DNA from: Dyella sp. 2HG41-7
GTDB lineage: Bacteria > Pseudomonadota > Gammaproteobacteria > Xanthomonadales > Rhodanobacteraceae
NCBI RefSeq assembly: GCF_021390675.1
Contig: NZ_JAJEJV010000004.1
Span: forward strand, 2,480,001-2,544,000
DNA length: 64,000 nucleotides
Direction of reading: 5' to 3'
Shown in pieces: positions 1 to 8,394 of the stretch; positions within the stretch are counted from its first letter, which is position 1, and each line of letters opens with the position of its first letter. A program made the translations under genes and the position numbers. The notes beneath the pieces were generated by a model that did no database searches, was not told where the DNA came from, and saw only the letters and a program-made list of their open reading frames with translations.

Positions 1-10
1 GGCGGGCTTG

Positions 11-34
11 ATAGTGAACCATATGGTTCACTAT
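11..34. promoter_or_regulatory. 24-bp perfect palindrome, probable repressor operator
   Basis: The half site ATAGTGAACCAT is followed directly by its exact reverse complement, with no spacer. Perfect palindromes of this form around AACCATATGGTT are typical operators of small winged-helix or TetR-like dimeric repressors; ArsR-type regulators of AHSA1/SRPBCC genes often have similar AACC-NNN-GGTT boxes, and DUF1801 genes such as the one at 271-699 are often found near those. The gene it controls probably lies left of the window, because the nearest gene inside ends, rather than starts, on this side. Confidence 0.55.
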
Positions 35-270
35 AAAACTCGCATGAGGGATTTGCAACCAGATGGCGCCACGGGCGCAAATCGCACGCAGCTCCGCTAC
101 CGCTTTGAACTCAAACTGCGCATGCCGAGCGAGGGTAAAGTTCCGACCCATAACTTTGTGGAAGCCGGATCAAGAGGCCGGATGACCCCTCTGCCAACGG
201 GATACAGGCTAGATAAAAGCAGGCGCTTATTTTCGAAACACGAAACTTTCTCGAAAGCGCGCTTAACTTG
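35..270. other. Non-coding stretch, no gene recognised
   Basis: Open frames cross this segment, but their translations resemble no protein family, have no ribosome binding site and overlap the DUF1801 gene antisense. It holds the 3' side of that reverse-strand gene and the flank of the palindrome at 11-34. Confidence 0.4.
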
Positions 271-699
271 TCAGGCGCGCGTGTGGTCAACCCCATATCG
301 CATCGCATCGACGAGAACATCAACGTCTATATTTTTTAGCGCGCGGAATTTGATGCAATATCCTGTAACGCTTGCTTGGCCGATCTTTTTTCCATATTTC
401 TCGGCCAAGTATTTTTTGTCTTTTATGCCCATAACGTAGACGGATATGCCTGTTGTGTTTGCGCTCAAGCCGATCTGATAGAACTCCCTGCTTTGCCCGT
501 CGGCATACTTTATAGTCCGCGCCCCATAACCGATGTTCGGATTGGAAACCACCTTGCCGGTTTCATCGCGGCCATCGAGAAACCATAATTTGCAGTCCGG
601 CATGATTCCAAGAATGACGCCGTGAAGCTCTTGCATGTCACTACGCTTTGGCTCTGCCTGAGCCGCGATATAGTTCTTGATTTGGCTCTGCACGTTCAT
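271..699 (-). CDS. DUF1801 domain protein
   Basis: A 142-residue soluble protein with no signal peptide or membrane segment. The motifs KLWFLDG, NPNIGYG, REFYQIGLSANTTG, YLAEKYGKKIG and the closing YCIKF are those of the compact DUF1801 (YdhG-like) proteins. This fold is related to the frataxin-like IscX/YdhG group, and its biochemical role is not established. The start at 699 was chosen over the longer frame to 744 because AGGGA lies a suitable distance upstream and family members start MNVQ or similar. It stands alone. DUF1801 genes are often linked to ArsR/SRPBCC pairs, which fits the operator-like palindrome at 11-34, but no such partner lies within the window. Confidence 0.85.
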   Translation of the reverse strand: MNVQSQIKNYIAAQAEPKRSDMQELHGVILGIMPDCKLWFLDGRDETGKVVSNPNIGYGARTIKYADGQSREFYQIGLSANTTGISVYVMGIKDKKYLAEKYGKKIGQASVTGYCIKFRALKNIDVDVLVDAMRYGVDHTRA

Positions 700-1160
700 A
701 TGAAAATCCCTGCCTGGTGGCCACTTAGCCAATCCTACGCCCAATAATCAGCCTTAATCACCCCAATTAATTATTGAAGTTTCGCACTAAACGCAGCGCA
801 GCCTTGCGCTATTTGTGTATCCATACTATCGCCACCGTGCCACGCCTATCCGCGCTCGTAACACGTACTGCGCGTGAAGGGCGCGTCGATCCAAACAAAT
901 ACGTATTCCCGTCGATTCGCAGGGATCCAAATCGGCTCGAACTTCGTGCCTTATTTTGAGCTGCGATGCGAGACACAAGGCATTCGCCAATCTGACGAAG
1001 CCGCATTGGATCTTCGCAATGGCTTCGGTCGCCCTTCCGTTTTACGGTGTGCGATTTGAACACGCCATCTGCGCGCGTTCAGCGAGTTCCGTGCGACACG
1101 CGCCATTCGCTCCAATAAGAAAGCATCTCCCTTTTAAACCCCTTTCCTTGGAGACTCGAC
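700..1160. other. Intergenic region between divergent genes
   Basis: About 460 bases separate the reverse DUF1801 gene from the forward secreted-protein gene, so both promoters should lie here. Several short open frames on both strands (for example 809-1063 reverse) show no family resemblance. The only clear signal is TTGGAG at 1148-1153, the ribosome binding site of the next gene. No convincing promoter boxes, tRNA or repeat was seen. Confidence 0.4.
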
Positions 1161-1766
1161 ATGAAACTAACTCGGTACGCGATTCCCTTGGCAATGGCGC
1201 TTTCACTCGCCGCCGTCGCCGCACCTGTTTCCGCGGCGCATATCGTCACGACGTTTGCCGGCAATACGACCGTCGCGTTGTCGTCTACCCTGCTGTCCGC
1301 CTTGCAAACATTGCACGTCAGCGCGAGCCCTGAATTCCCAGCGTCGCTCAGTGGCAGCACAGCGCGCTTTCCGATTCCAAATGGCCAGATCGACCTCGCC
1401 AATGCTCACGGGGAAATCGACCACGGAGGCGGCCTGAACCTGACGGCCGGCAAGACGACCGTGACGCTTTCGGAATTTGTGATCGACACCATCGGAGCGC
1501 AGCCTGTCCTGACCGGACTTGTGCTGGCGAACGGTAACCTCGTCGGCCGGGTCCCGCTTTTCAATATTGCGCTGACCGAGGGACCGCAAGTGCAGTTCGG
1601 CGGCTACGTGGGTCGCCTTTCCATTCATGGCGCGAACTTGACGCTGACCGCACAAGCGGCGGCAGCGTTGAACCACGCTTTTAATGTGTCCGCCTTCGCC
1701 GCGGGAATTCCTATCGGCACCGCGTCGGTCGATGCGGATATCTATAACCCCACCATTTTTAGATAG
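1161..1766 (+). CDS. Small secreted protein, HtaA-like pattern
   Basis: A 201-residue protein with a clear Sec signal peptide: a basic start MKLTRY, a hydrophobic core and an AXA-type cleavage site (VSA-A) near residue 25. The mature part is rich in small residues and beta-prone. It contains GEIDHGGGLNL followed by TVTLSEFVID, which resembles the H-GGL pattern of HtaA-type domains in exported proteins; the match is weak and only by eye. TTGGAG 8 bases upstream supports the start. The gene is monocistronic, ending just before the hairpin terminator at 1838-1871. Its role is unknown. The likely location is the periplasm or outside the cell. Confidence 0.7.
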   Translation: MKLTRYAIPLAMALSLAAVAAPVSAAHIVTTFAGNTTVALSSTLLSALQTLHVSASPEFPASLSGSTARFPIPNGQIDLANAHGEIDHGGGLNLTAGKTTVTLSEFVIDTIGAQPVLTGLVLANGNLVGRVPLFNIALTEGPQVQFGGYVGRLSIHGANLTLTAQAAAALNHAFNVSAFAAGIPIGTASVDADIYNPTIFR

Positions 1767-1837
1767 ACCTGGGAAATCCGTTCTCCCCTAGGGACGTCGC
1801 GATCGCGCCCTCCCGCCGGATCGCGACAATCTCCCTG

Positions 1838-1871
1838 CCGCCTCCTGCCATCGTCAGGAGGCGGTTCTTTT
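1838..1871 (+). terminator. Rho-independent terminator after secreted-protein gene
   Basis: The stem CCGCCTCCTG pairs with CAGGAGGCGG across a 7-base loop and is followed by TTCTTTT. The ten-base GC-rich stem and T-rich tail make it a strong intrinsic terminator separating the secreted-protein gene from the sigma-factor operon. Confidence 0.85.
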
Positions 1872-1937
1872 CGCCAGGCCCACTGAAGCCCATCCAGACG
1901 AGCCGCCGGATGCGGAACGTCAAACCTTCAAAACGGG

Positions 1938-1966
1938 TGCATCCAATCTCATCCACATTCCGTAGA
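1938..1966 (+). promoter_or_regulatory. Candidate ECF promoter of the sigma/ChrR operon
   Basis: TGCATCCAATC, 12 bases, then CGTA. The same 11-mer with the same 12-base gap to CGTA recurs at 3458, ahead of the lipid operon. The arrangement fits a -35 element (GCATCC, close to TGATCC of RpoE/ChrR-type promoters) and a -10 starting CGTA, with a 16-base gap between ATCC and CGTA. Recurrence at both positions expected for an autoregulated ECF factor is the main support. Confidence 0.65.
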
Positions 1967-2080
1967 AGAGGTAAGCAAGGCCGGAGCGCGTGCGATGAAC
2001 GCCAGTCGGAAATGTCGGCTGCAAGGCCCCATTCGGTTGACGTCTCGAGTATGGCTATGATGATACGTAACGGGAACGCC

Positions 2081-2692
2081 ATGAAGGTAACGCCTCTCGA
2101 GGTTCGACGACGCGTGTCAAAAACTGCAAATCAACCGGTTGTCGACGCACGCGTCTGGTCCGACCAGATGATCTCAGTCGCCCAGCGCAGGGACGTCGAC
2201 AGTTTCATGCGCATCTACGATTATTTTGCGCCGCGTGTTCATCGGTATTTGATGAGCCTGGGCGTGAGCGATGAGCAAGGGCAGGAATTGATGCAAGAAG
2301 CGATGCTGCGCGTATGGCGTCGCGCGGATTTGTTCGATCCAGCACGCGCCAGCCTTTCGACCTGGCTGTTTCGTATTGCTCGCAACCTCTATATCGATCA
2401 TGTGCGCGGCGAACCTTCTTGGCTGCCGATTGCCGAAGGCATGGATTGGTTGGACGAGCAGGAACAGTGTGATCATGATTCCGTCCCGGAATCGTTTACC
2501 GACCAGGCGAGCCTCAAGAAGGCGATCGAAGGTCTTTCCGCCGTGCAAGCGCGCTTGGTTCGCATGTCCTATTTCGAAGCCAAAAGCCACAGCGAAATCG
2601 CAGCAGAACTGCAGATGCCGCTGGGCTCTGTCAAGTCGCACTTGCGCCGAGCGTTTAACACGCTGCAAAGCAGTATGAGGTCACCATCGTGA
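2081..2692 (+). CDS. rpoE: ECF sigma factor, RpoE/ChrR-type partner
   Basis: A 203-residue extracytoplasmic-function sigma factor. Region 2 is visible from FMRIYDYFAPRV through QELMQEAMLRVWRRADLF to STWLFRIARNLYIDHVR, and region 4 as VRMSYFEAKSHSEIAAELQ with the helix-turn-helix GSVKSHLRRAF. There is no region 3, as expected for the class. The frame is open upstream to 1910; ATG 2081 is preferred because GGGAA precedes it, and 2012 or 2051 are alternatives downstream of the proposed promoter. It is translationally coupled (TGATG) to a ChrR-like anti-sigma gene. In Rhodobacter the equivalent pair responds to singlet oxygen and organic hydroperoxides. By inference it controls the lipid-modifying operon from 3515. 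Confidence 0.92.
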   Translation: MKVTPLEVRRRVSKTANQPVVDARVWSDQMISVAQRRDVDSFMRIYDYFAPRVHRYLMSLGVSDEQGQELMQEAMLRVWRRADLFDPARASLSTWLFRIARNLYIDHVRGEPSWLPIAEGMDWLDEQEQCDHDSVPESFTDQASLKKAIEGLSAVQARLVRMSYFEAKSHSEIAAELQMPLGSVKSHLRRAFNTLQSSMRSPS

Positions 2693-3351
2693 TGCCGCAC
2701 CATCATCTCGACGAATCCACCCTGATGGGCTACTCGGCCGGCGCGTTATCCGACGCGTTCGCGGTTGTGGTGGCGGCACATCTTTCGATCTGCAGCGAGT
2801 GTCGTCAAACTTTGCGCGACGCCGACGCCATTGGCGGCTTGTTGCTAGCCCAGCAACAAGAGACCTCGCAGACATCCAGCGAGACGCGCGAGGCGATGCT
2901 CGCCAAATTGACCTCGACGCCGTCGGAACCACACCCTGCCCCGCCTACGGTCAAAATCGCGGATGACGGCGACACACTGCCGACGCCCTTGCATCCTTAT
3001 TTTGGTCAACGCTTCAGCGAGCTCCATTGGAAAACCGTGGCCCCGGGCATGCATCTCATCCGCGCCACGAATGTTTCAGGCGGCAACCTGATGTTGCTGC
3101 GCATTGCGCCGGGCAAAAGCGTACCCATGCACAGCCACGGCAATAACGAGCTCACGATGATCCTGCGTGGCTCTTACGCCGATTCGCTGGGGCATTTTGC
3201 GCCGGGCGATGTGGCGGACCTCGACAGCGATATCACCCACCAACCCGTGACGCTGCCCGGCGTACCCTGCATCTGCGTCGCCGCCACGGATGCCCCGTTG
3301 CGCTTCGAGGGTTGGGTGGCTCGCGTGCTGCAACCGTTGATTGGGCTTTGA
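2692..3351 (+). CDS. chrR: ChrR-type zinc anti-sigma factor with cupin domain
   Basis: A 219-residue cytoplasmic anti-sigma factor. The N-terminal zinc-binding anti-sigma domain carries the HLSICSEC signature (H-X3-C-X2-C) near residues 28-36 and begins with a His-rich stretch. The C-terminal half is a cupin with MHSHGNNELTMILRG and a later THQP, supplying the His/His/Glu/His metal set of the ChrR sensory domain. In the known ChrR the N-terminal domain binds the sigma factor and the cupin domain is needed for the response to singlet oxygen. The ATG overlaps the sigma stop codon (TGATG); a GTG three bases earlier is a possible alternative. Stoichiometric coexpression with the sigma factor is implied. 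Confidence 0.92.
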   Translation: MPHHHLDESTLMGYSAGALSDAFAVVVAAHLSICSECRQTLRDADAIGGLLLAQQQETSQTSSETREAMLAKLTSTPSEPHPAPPTVKIADDGDTLPTPLHPYFGQRFSELHWKTVAPGMHLIRATNVSGGNLMLLRIAPGKSVPMHSHGNNELTMILRGSYADSLGHFAPGDVADLDSDITHQPVTLPGVPCICVAATDAPLRFEGWVARVLQPLIGL

Positions 3352-3457
3352 GGTTTACCGGATACCCGCCGCCCGCGGCCGATAACTTTGCATGGCGAAA
3401 GCAAGCGCGTATGGCATTCGCGTCAGCGTGTCGATGACTTCCTAACTCGCTCGCCAC

Positions 3458-3486
3458 TGCATCCAATCGTTCGGCTCATGCGTATA
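3458..3486 (+). promoter_or_regulatory. Candidate ECF promoter of the lipid-modification operon
   Basis: A second copy of TGCATCCAATC followed after 12 bases by CGTA, identical in spacing to the copy at 1938. Transcription would start about 20 to 25 bases before the desaturase ATG at 3515. The intervening bases are unrelated to those of the other copy, so this is a conserved signal rather than a duplicated segment. Confidence 0.65.
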
Positions 3487-3514
3487 TACCGTATAAGAGC
3501 GATGGATATGCCTA

Positions 3515-4504
3515 ATGGCTACGACGAAGCAAGTCGACACTCCCCGTTTCACGCGCGAACAACTGCTCCCCAATCAGAGCCGAATAAAACGCAGCCTCAC
3601 CGCACTATGTCGTTGGGTTGACACCGGGTCTTCCGTCGATAACGGCGCACAGAAACAAGATGCGATCGATTGGGTGCGCGCCGTGCCGTTCGTCGCGTTG
3701 CATCTGGCCTGTTTCGGCGTTATCTGGGTAGGTGCATCGACAATCGCGGTGGTTGTCGCGGCTTTGCTTTATGCCATTCGCATGTTCGCACTCACCGGCT
3801 TTTATCACCGATACTTCTCACACCGCACCTTCCGCACATCGCGCGCCGTGCAAGGCGTGTTCGCGTTGATCGGCGCATCGTGCGTGCAGCGCGGCCCGCT
3901 CTGGTGGGCCGCGCATCATCGCAATCACCATCGTCACGCCGATACTGCGCTTGACCCGCATTCGCCCGGCATCTATGGCTTTCTCTGGAGCCATATGGGC
4001 TGGTTCCTCACAACGCGAGCCTTTGCCACGGACATGGCGCGCGTACCGGATTTGGCGACCTATCCCGAATTACGCTGGCTTGACCGCTACGACACGCTAG
4101 TCCCGATCGCCTTAGCAGGCTCCCTCTACGCGCTTGGCGCCTGGTTGCACCACGTCGCGCCGCAGTGGCACACCAGTGGCGGCCAAATGGTGATTTGGGG
4201 CTTCTTTATCTCCACGATTGTGCTGTTCCACGCCACGGTCACGATCAATTCGCTGGCGCATCGCTACGGCCGTCGTCGATTCGAAACGCGCGACGACAGT
4301 CGAAACAATCTATGGCTCGCCCTGCTGACGTTTGGCGAGGGCTGGCACAACAACCACCATTTTTTTCCCGGTTCGGCGCGGCAAGGTTTTCGCTGGTGGG
4401 AAATCGATATGACGTGGTACGGCCTTCGCCTGATGGCTGCGCTGGGTTTGATTCGCGACCTGAAACCCGTGCCCGCCTGGGTCCTCGCACGAGAGAGAAA
4501 GTAA
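3515..4504 (+). CDS. Membrane fatty acid (acyl-CoA/acyl-lipid) desaturase
   Basis: A 329-residue integral membrane di-iron desaturase. The three histidine boxes are HRYFSH (98-103), HHRNHH (134-139) and HNNHH (279-283), spaced as in delta-9 acyl-CoA desaturases. Hydrophobic stretches around 53-95, 195-215 and 225-245 would form the membrane pairs. It introduces a double bond in an acyl chain using oxygen and an electron donor. It is the first gene of an operon behind an ECF-type promoter and four bases upstream of the FAD oxidoreductase. It probably supplies unsaturated chains to the two CFA-type methyltransferases downstream, or restores fluidity after oxidative damage. Confidence 0.92.
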   Translation: MATTKQVDTPRFTREQLLPNQSRIKRSLTALCRWVDTGSSVDNGAQKQDAIDWVRAVPFVALHLACFGVIWVGASTIAVVVAALLYAIRMFALTGFYHRYFSHRTFRTSRAVQGVFALIGASCVQRGPLWWAAHHRNHHRHADTALDPHSPGIYGFLWSHMGWFLTTRAFATDMARVPDLATYPELRWLDRYDTLVPIALAGSLYALGAWLHHVAPQWHTSGGQMVIWGFFISTIVLFHATVTINSLAHRYGRRRFETRDDSRNNLWLALLTFGEGWHNNHHFFPGSARQGFRWWEIDMTWYGLRLMAALGLIRDLKPVPAWVLARERK

Positions 4505-4507
4505 ACC

Positions 4508-5800
4508 ATGCGCGTCGCCGTCGTCGGAGCAGGCATCGCGGGTTTGGCGTCAGCCTGGATGCTTTCGCGTCACCACGAAGTGACCTTGTTCGAGGCCAAC
4601 GATTATCTCGGTGGCCACACCCATACGCACGACGTGATGATGCGAGGGCATCGCTACGCGATCGACAGCGGTTTTATCGTGCATAACCCGGTGCACTATC
4701 CGTTGCTGACGCGCTTGCTCGAGGAATTGGACGTGCACTCGCAGCCGACTACGATGAGTTTCTCGGTGCAACACGAAGCAAGCGGTCGGGAATATAACGC
4801 CGCGACGCTGGACACGCTGTTCTGCCAGCGCCGCAATCTGTTTTCGCCGCGCTTCCATGGCATGGTGCGCGATCTGCTGCGCTTTTATCGCGAGGCGCCT
4901 TCGCTGTTGGCGAGCAATGAACCAGGCCCGACGCTTGGCGATTACCTGACGACGCATTGCTATGGGGACGCGTTTCGAGACGAGCATCTGGTGCCGATGG
5001 CTTCCGCCCTGTGGTCATCGCCGCCAGCGCAGATACTGTCGTTTCCAGCGCGTTACCTGGTGCAGTTTATGGCCAACCACCAGATGCTGCAGGTGAACGG
5101 GCGACCTGAGTGGCGCGTGGTGCGCGGTGGCTCGGCCAATTATGTGCGCGCCATGCGCTCACGCTGGCTCGTGTCCGAGCGCGTGCGTTGTCCGGTGCGA
5201 GCAATTGAACGTGATCGCGACGACATCACGATCCTCAGCGACCATGGTATCGATAAATTCGATCACGTAGTGCTTGCGTGTCACAGCGATCAAGCCTTAA
5301 AGCTATTGTCCGACGCCAGCGAAGGCGAACGCGACATTCTTGGCGCGATCGCGTATCAGCTCAACGACACGGTATTGCACACCGATGCATCGGTCTTGCC
5401 CAAGCAACGCAAGGCATGGGCGGCTTGGAACGCCTTTGTCCCCCGCAATGCGCGCGATGCCTGCACCGTGAGCTATTGCATGAACGTGCTGCAGGGCATC
5501 GAAACGCCGGAACCCTTCGTGGTGACCCTTAATCGTGCCGCAGCCATTGATCCGACCAAAGTCATCCGCCGCATGCGCTACCACCACCCGGTGTACTCGC
5601 ACGCCTCGGTTGCCGCGCAATCTCGCAAGGCTGAGATACAAGGCAAACGTAACACCTGGTTCGCCGGCGCTTATTGGGGTTGGGGATTTCACGAAGACGG
5701 CATGCGCAGCGCGTTGGAAGTGGCCGACGCGCTCGACGCCTCGTGGTCGATGCAAGCGCCTGCGTTTTCCTGGTCGCTTGATCGTGAGCCGGTTGCATGA
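4508..5800 (+). CDS. FAD-dependent amine oxidase-like oxidoreductase
   Basis: A 430-residue flavoprotein. The Rossmann dinucleotide motif VVGAGIAGLASAW at the N-terminus is followed by LFEANDYLGGHTHT, the second FAD contact of the amine oxidase/phytoene desaturase superfamily. The C-terminal GAYWGWGFHEDGMRSALE is the flavin-closing motif seen in the NAD(P)/FAD proteins that travel with DUF1365 and CFA synthase genes. Such genes belong to RpoE-ChrR regulons, including the group that makes methylated furan fatty acids in Rhodobacter sphaeroides. The substrate is probably an acyl chain in phospholipid (inference). Its stop overlaps the DUF1365 start (ATGA). Confidence 0.88.
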   Translation: MRVAVVGAGIAGLASAWMLSRHHEVTLFEANDYLGGHTHTHDVMMRGHRYAIDSGFIVHNPVHYPLLTRLLEELDVHSQPTTMSFSVQHEASGREYNAATLDTLFCQRRNLFSPRFHGMVRDLLRFYREAPSLLASNEPGPTLGDYLTTHCYGDAFRDEHLVPMASALWSSPPAQILSFPARYLVQFMANHQMLQVNGRPEWRVVRGGSANYVRAMRSRWLVSERVRCPVRAIERDRDDITILSDHGIDKFDHVVLACHSDQALKLLSDASEGERDILGAIAYQLNDTVLHTDASVLPKQRKAWAAWNAFVPRNARDACTVSYCMNVLQGIETPEPFVVTLNRAAAIDPTKVIRRMRYHHPVYSHASVAAQSRKAEIQGKRNTWFAGAYWGWGFHEDGMRSALEVADALDASWSMQAPAFSWSLDREPVA

Positions 5801-6603
5801 GTGAGATTCGCGCAACGAACGCGTTATCGGCGAGCGCCGTTTACGAAGGCGTCGTGAGGCATCGTCGGCATGCTCCGAACGCGCACGCGTTCACCTACCG
5901 GATGGCGCAGCTTTATCTGGATCTCGATGAGATCGAGCATATTTTCGACGAGCGGTGGCTTTGGTCAACGCGTCAACGCAATGTGGCCGAATTTCGGCGT
6001 AGCGATTACCTCGGACCCGCTGACATATCTCTCTCCGAAGCGGTGCGTCGCCGCATCGAGCAAGTCACCCACTACCGTCCATCCGGCCCGATTCGCCTGC
6101 TGACGCATCTGCGCTACGCGGGCGTGATCTTTAATCCAGTGAGTTTTTACTACTGCTACGAGGCGGACGGTAAGACGCTCGACACCATCGTGGCTGAAAT
6201 CACCAATACGCCATGGAAAGAGCGTCACGCGTATGTACTCCCCGTACGTCACGCGCGCGCCAACGGCCCCAATTTGCATTGGGATTTCGCCAAGACCTTT
6301 CACGTTTCGCCCTTTATGCCGATGAATCGGGATTACGCATGGCGCTTTACCGCGCCCAATAAAGATCTATTCGTGCATATGGACGTACTTCGCGATGGCG
6401 AGCGCGAATTTGATGCAAGCCTTGCACTGCATCGCCGACCGCTTTGCGGTGCTTCGCTAGCACGCGTACTGCTGCGCTATCCGTGGATGACCATGCAAGT
6501 GATTGGCGCCATCCACTGGCAGGCATTGCGGCTTTGGCTAAAGCGCAATCCCGTTTATGACCACCCGAAAACCTTTGAGACCACACATGAACGCGATTGC
6601 TGA
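5797..6603 (+). CDS. DUF1365 family protein
   Basis: A 268-residue member of DUF1365. Landmarks are VVRHRRHAPNAHAFTYR at the start, LRYAGVIFNPVSFYYCY in the middle, EITNTPWKERHAYVL, and KTFHVSPFMPMNRDYAWRF in the C-terminal half. The biochemical function is unknown. In many proteobacteria it lies between the FAD oxidoreductase and a CFA-type methyltransferase, exactly as here, so a role in acyl-chain modification is likely. It overlaps the upstream gene by 4 bases and the downstream gene by 17, indicating coupled translation. Confidence 0.9.
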   Translation: MSEIRATNALSASAVYEGVVRHRRHAPNAHAFTYRMAQLYLDLDEIEHIFDERWLWSTRQRNVAEFRRSDYLGPADISLSEAVRRRIEQVTHYRPSGPIRLLTHLRYAGVIFNPVSFYYCYEADGKTLDTIVAEITNTPWKERHAYVLPVRHARANGPNLHWDFAKTFHVSPFMPMNRDYAWRFTAPNKDLFVHMDVLRDGEREFDASLALHRRPLCGASLARVLLRYPWMTMQVIGAIHWQALRLWLKRNPVYDHPKTFETTHERDC

Positions 6604-7858
6604 TACCACGCCTGACACAAATGCTTCGTTCGGCGCTATGGACCGATGGCTACGGCAACGCCTGATCGCGCAACTTGGCGACCTTCGTCACGGGAAAGTC
6701 GTCCTGGCGGATGCGATGGGCCATGTGACACTTGGCGCGGGTCCTATCGAAGCCACCGATTTGATTGTGCATATGACCGTGCGCGATCCGCGCTTTTATC
6801 GGGACGTTGCGGCCAATGGCAGCGTCGGCGCGGGCGTGTCGTACATGAATGGCGCATGGGAATGCGATGACCTCGTGGGCTTGATTCGACTGCTGGTGCG
6901 CAACCGCGATCTGCTCGATGCGATGGAAACGGGGCCGGCGCGACTGGGAGGCGCAATGATGCGCGGCTGGCATGCGCTACGGCGCAATACCCTGGCGGGA
7001 AGTCGCCGAAACATCGCGGCTCATTATGACCTCGGCAACGCATTCTTCGGTCTCTTTCTTTCCAAAGACCTGATGTACTCCTCGGCGATGTGGGACGGCG
7101 AGTCCGATACGCTGGAGGCCGCTTCGGAACGAAAGCTGGAAACCATCTGCCGAAAGCTCGCACTGAAGCCGACGGATCGCGTGATCGAGATCGGCACCGG
7201 CTGGGGCGGCTTTGCGCTGTACGCAGCCAGGCACTACGGCTGTCATGTCACCACGACCACCATCTCGCGCGAGCAATACGCGCTTGCCAGCGAACGTGTC
7301 GCGGCGGCGGGACTGCAAGACCGCATCACACTTCTGCTCCACGACTATCGCGATTTGACCGGCCAATACGACAAGCTTGTATCCATCGAGATGATCGAGG
7401 CGATCGGTGCGGATTATCTCGAGACCTATTTTGCTCAATTGGGTGACCTCCTCAAACCGGACGGGCTCGCTGTGGTGCAAGCGATCACCATCGAAGACCA
7501 TCGCTATGTACAAGCTATCAATACCGTCGATTTCATCAAGCGCTATGTCTTTCCAGGCAGCTTTATTCCTTCAGTGACAGCGATGCTGGGCGCCAAAACG
7601 CGCGCCAGCGACCTATCTTTGATCGATATGCAGGATTTTGGCGACTCTTACGCGCGCACGCTGCACGCCTGGCGTCTGCGCTTTCTCGCCGCGGTGGACG
7701 ACGTTCGGCGCCAAGGTTTCGATGAAGCGTTCATACGGCTCTGGGAATTTTATCTCGCCTACTGCGAAGGCGGGTTTCGCGAGCGTTCGATTGGTGTCGC
7801 GCATCTGCGCTTTGCCAAGCCCGGGTATCGCTATGACGTCGCGGAGGGTTCTGCGTGA
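6587..7858 (+). CDS. cfa: Cyclopropane-fatty-acyl-phospholipid synthase (first copy)
   Basis: A 423-residue SAM-dependent methyltransferase of the CFA/mycolic acid family. After an N-terminal lipid-binding part come NIAAHYDLGNAFFGLFL, DLMYSSAMW, the SAM motif VIEIGTGWGGFAL, TTTISREQ and SIEMIEAIG, all characteristic of the family. The enzyme transfers a methyl (methylene) group to a cis double bond in membrane phospholipid. ATG 6587 was chosen over the frame start at 6557 because homologues begin close to this point and it shortens the overlap with DUF1365. A second, diverged methyltransferase follows at 9183, so the operon may make more than simple cyclopropanes. Confidence 0.92.
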   Translation: MNAIADTTPDTNASFGAMDRWLRQRLIAQLGDLRHGKVVLADAMGHVTLGAGPIEATDLIVHMTVRDPRFYRDVAANGSVGAGVSYMNGAWECDDLVGLIRLLVRNRDLLDAMETGPARLGGAMMRGWHALRRNTLAGSRRNIAAHYDLGNAFFGLFLSKDLMYSSAMWDGESDTLEAASERKLETICRKLALKPTDRVIEIGTGWGGFALYAARHYGCHVTTTTISREQYALASERVAAAGLQDRITLLLHDYRDLTGQYDKLVSIEMIEAIGADYLETYFAQLGDLLKPDGLAVVQAITIEDHRYVQAINTVDFIKRYVFPGSFIPSVTAMLGAKTRASDLSLIDMQDFGDSYARTLHAWRLRFLAAVDDVRRQGFDEAFIRLWEFYLAYCEGGFRERSIGVAHLRFAKPGYRYDVAEGSA

Positions 7859-8394
7859 TGTTCTGGGTCAACCTCGCCCTCTATCAAATGGTTTGGTTTG
7901 TATCGGTGATAGGTGCGGCACACGGAACCTGGTGGCCGGCGGGTGTCGGCGCCGTGGCGTTTGCGGCATGGCGCATAAAGGTATCGTCGGATGTCATGAC
8001 GGAATGCCGCTTGGTCGCCGTCGCATTGTTGCTTGGTTTTTTTATCGACGGCGCGCTGGTACGCAGCGGATTGGCAACCTATGCAGCGTCATGGCCCGCT
8101 GGGTTCGCGCCTGCGTGGATACTCGCCCTGTGGGCGGCCTTCGCGCTGAGCATCGTACCGTTGTTCGGTTATCTGCATGCTCGGCCTCACCTCGCAGCAG
8201 CGCTTGGCGCGATTGGCGGCCCTTTGGCGTATCTCGGCGCGGCGCGCGGATGGCATGTCGTGCAATTCGCGACACCGATGTGGCGTGGACTACTCGCATT
8301 GGCATGTGGCTGGGGTGTGGCGATGCCTCTGCTGGCGACGTTGGCGCGCCACTGGTTGCACAACGGCCCTAACGTGGCGCGGAGCGTGCCGTGA
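7858..8394 (+). CDS. DUF2878 membrane protein
   Basis: A 178-residue membrane protein with about five or six hydrophobic segments (FWVNLALYQMVWFVSVIG, then others around 25-40, 55-75, 85-110, 115-130 and 145-165). The opening NLALYQMVWF and GFFIDGAL are typical of DUF2878. The function is not established; it is a regular neighbour of DUF1365 and CFA synthase genes. GGAGG lies upstream, and the ATG overlaps the previous stop codon as TGATG; the GTG at 7855 is an alternative start. Confidence 0.85.
   Translation: MFWVNLALYQMVWFVSVIGAAHGTWWPAGVGAVAFAAWRIKVSSDVMTECRLVAVALLLGFFIDGALVRSGLATYAASWPAGFAPAWILALWAAFALSIVPLFGYLHARPHLAAALGAIGGPLAYLGAARGWHVVQFATPMWRGLLALACGWGVAMPLLATLARHWLHNGPNVARSVP

Noticed and set aside
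8-439. 143-codon forward frame at the left edge
   Set aside because: It overlaps the DUF1801 gene antisense, starts inside the palindrome, lacks a ribosome binding site and has no family features.
809-1063. 84-codon reverse frame in the intergenic region
   Set aside because: No ribosome binding site, no recognisable family and compositional noise; not enough to call a gene.
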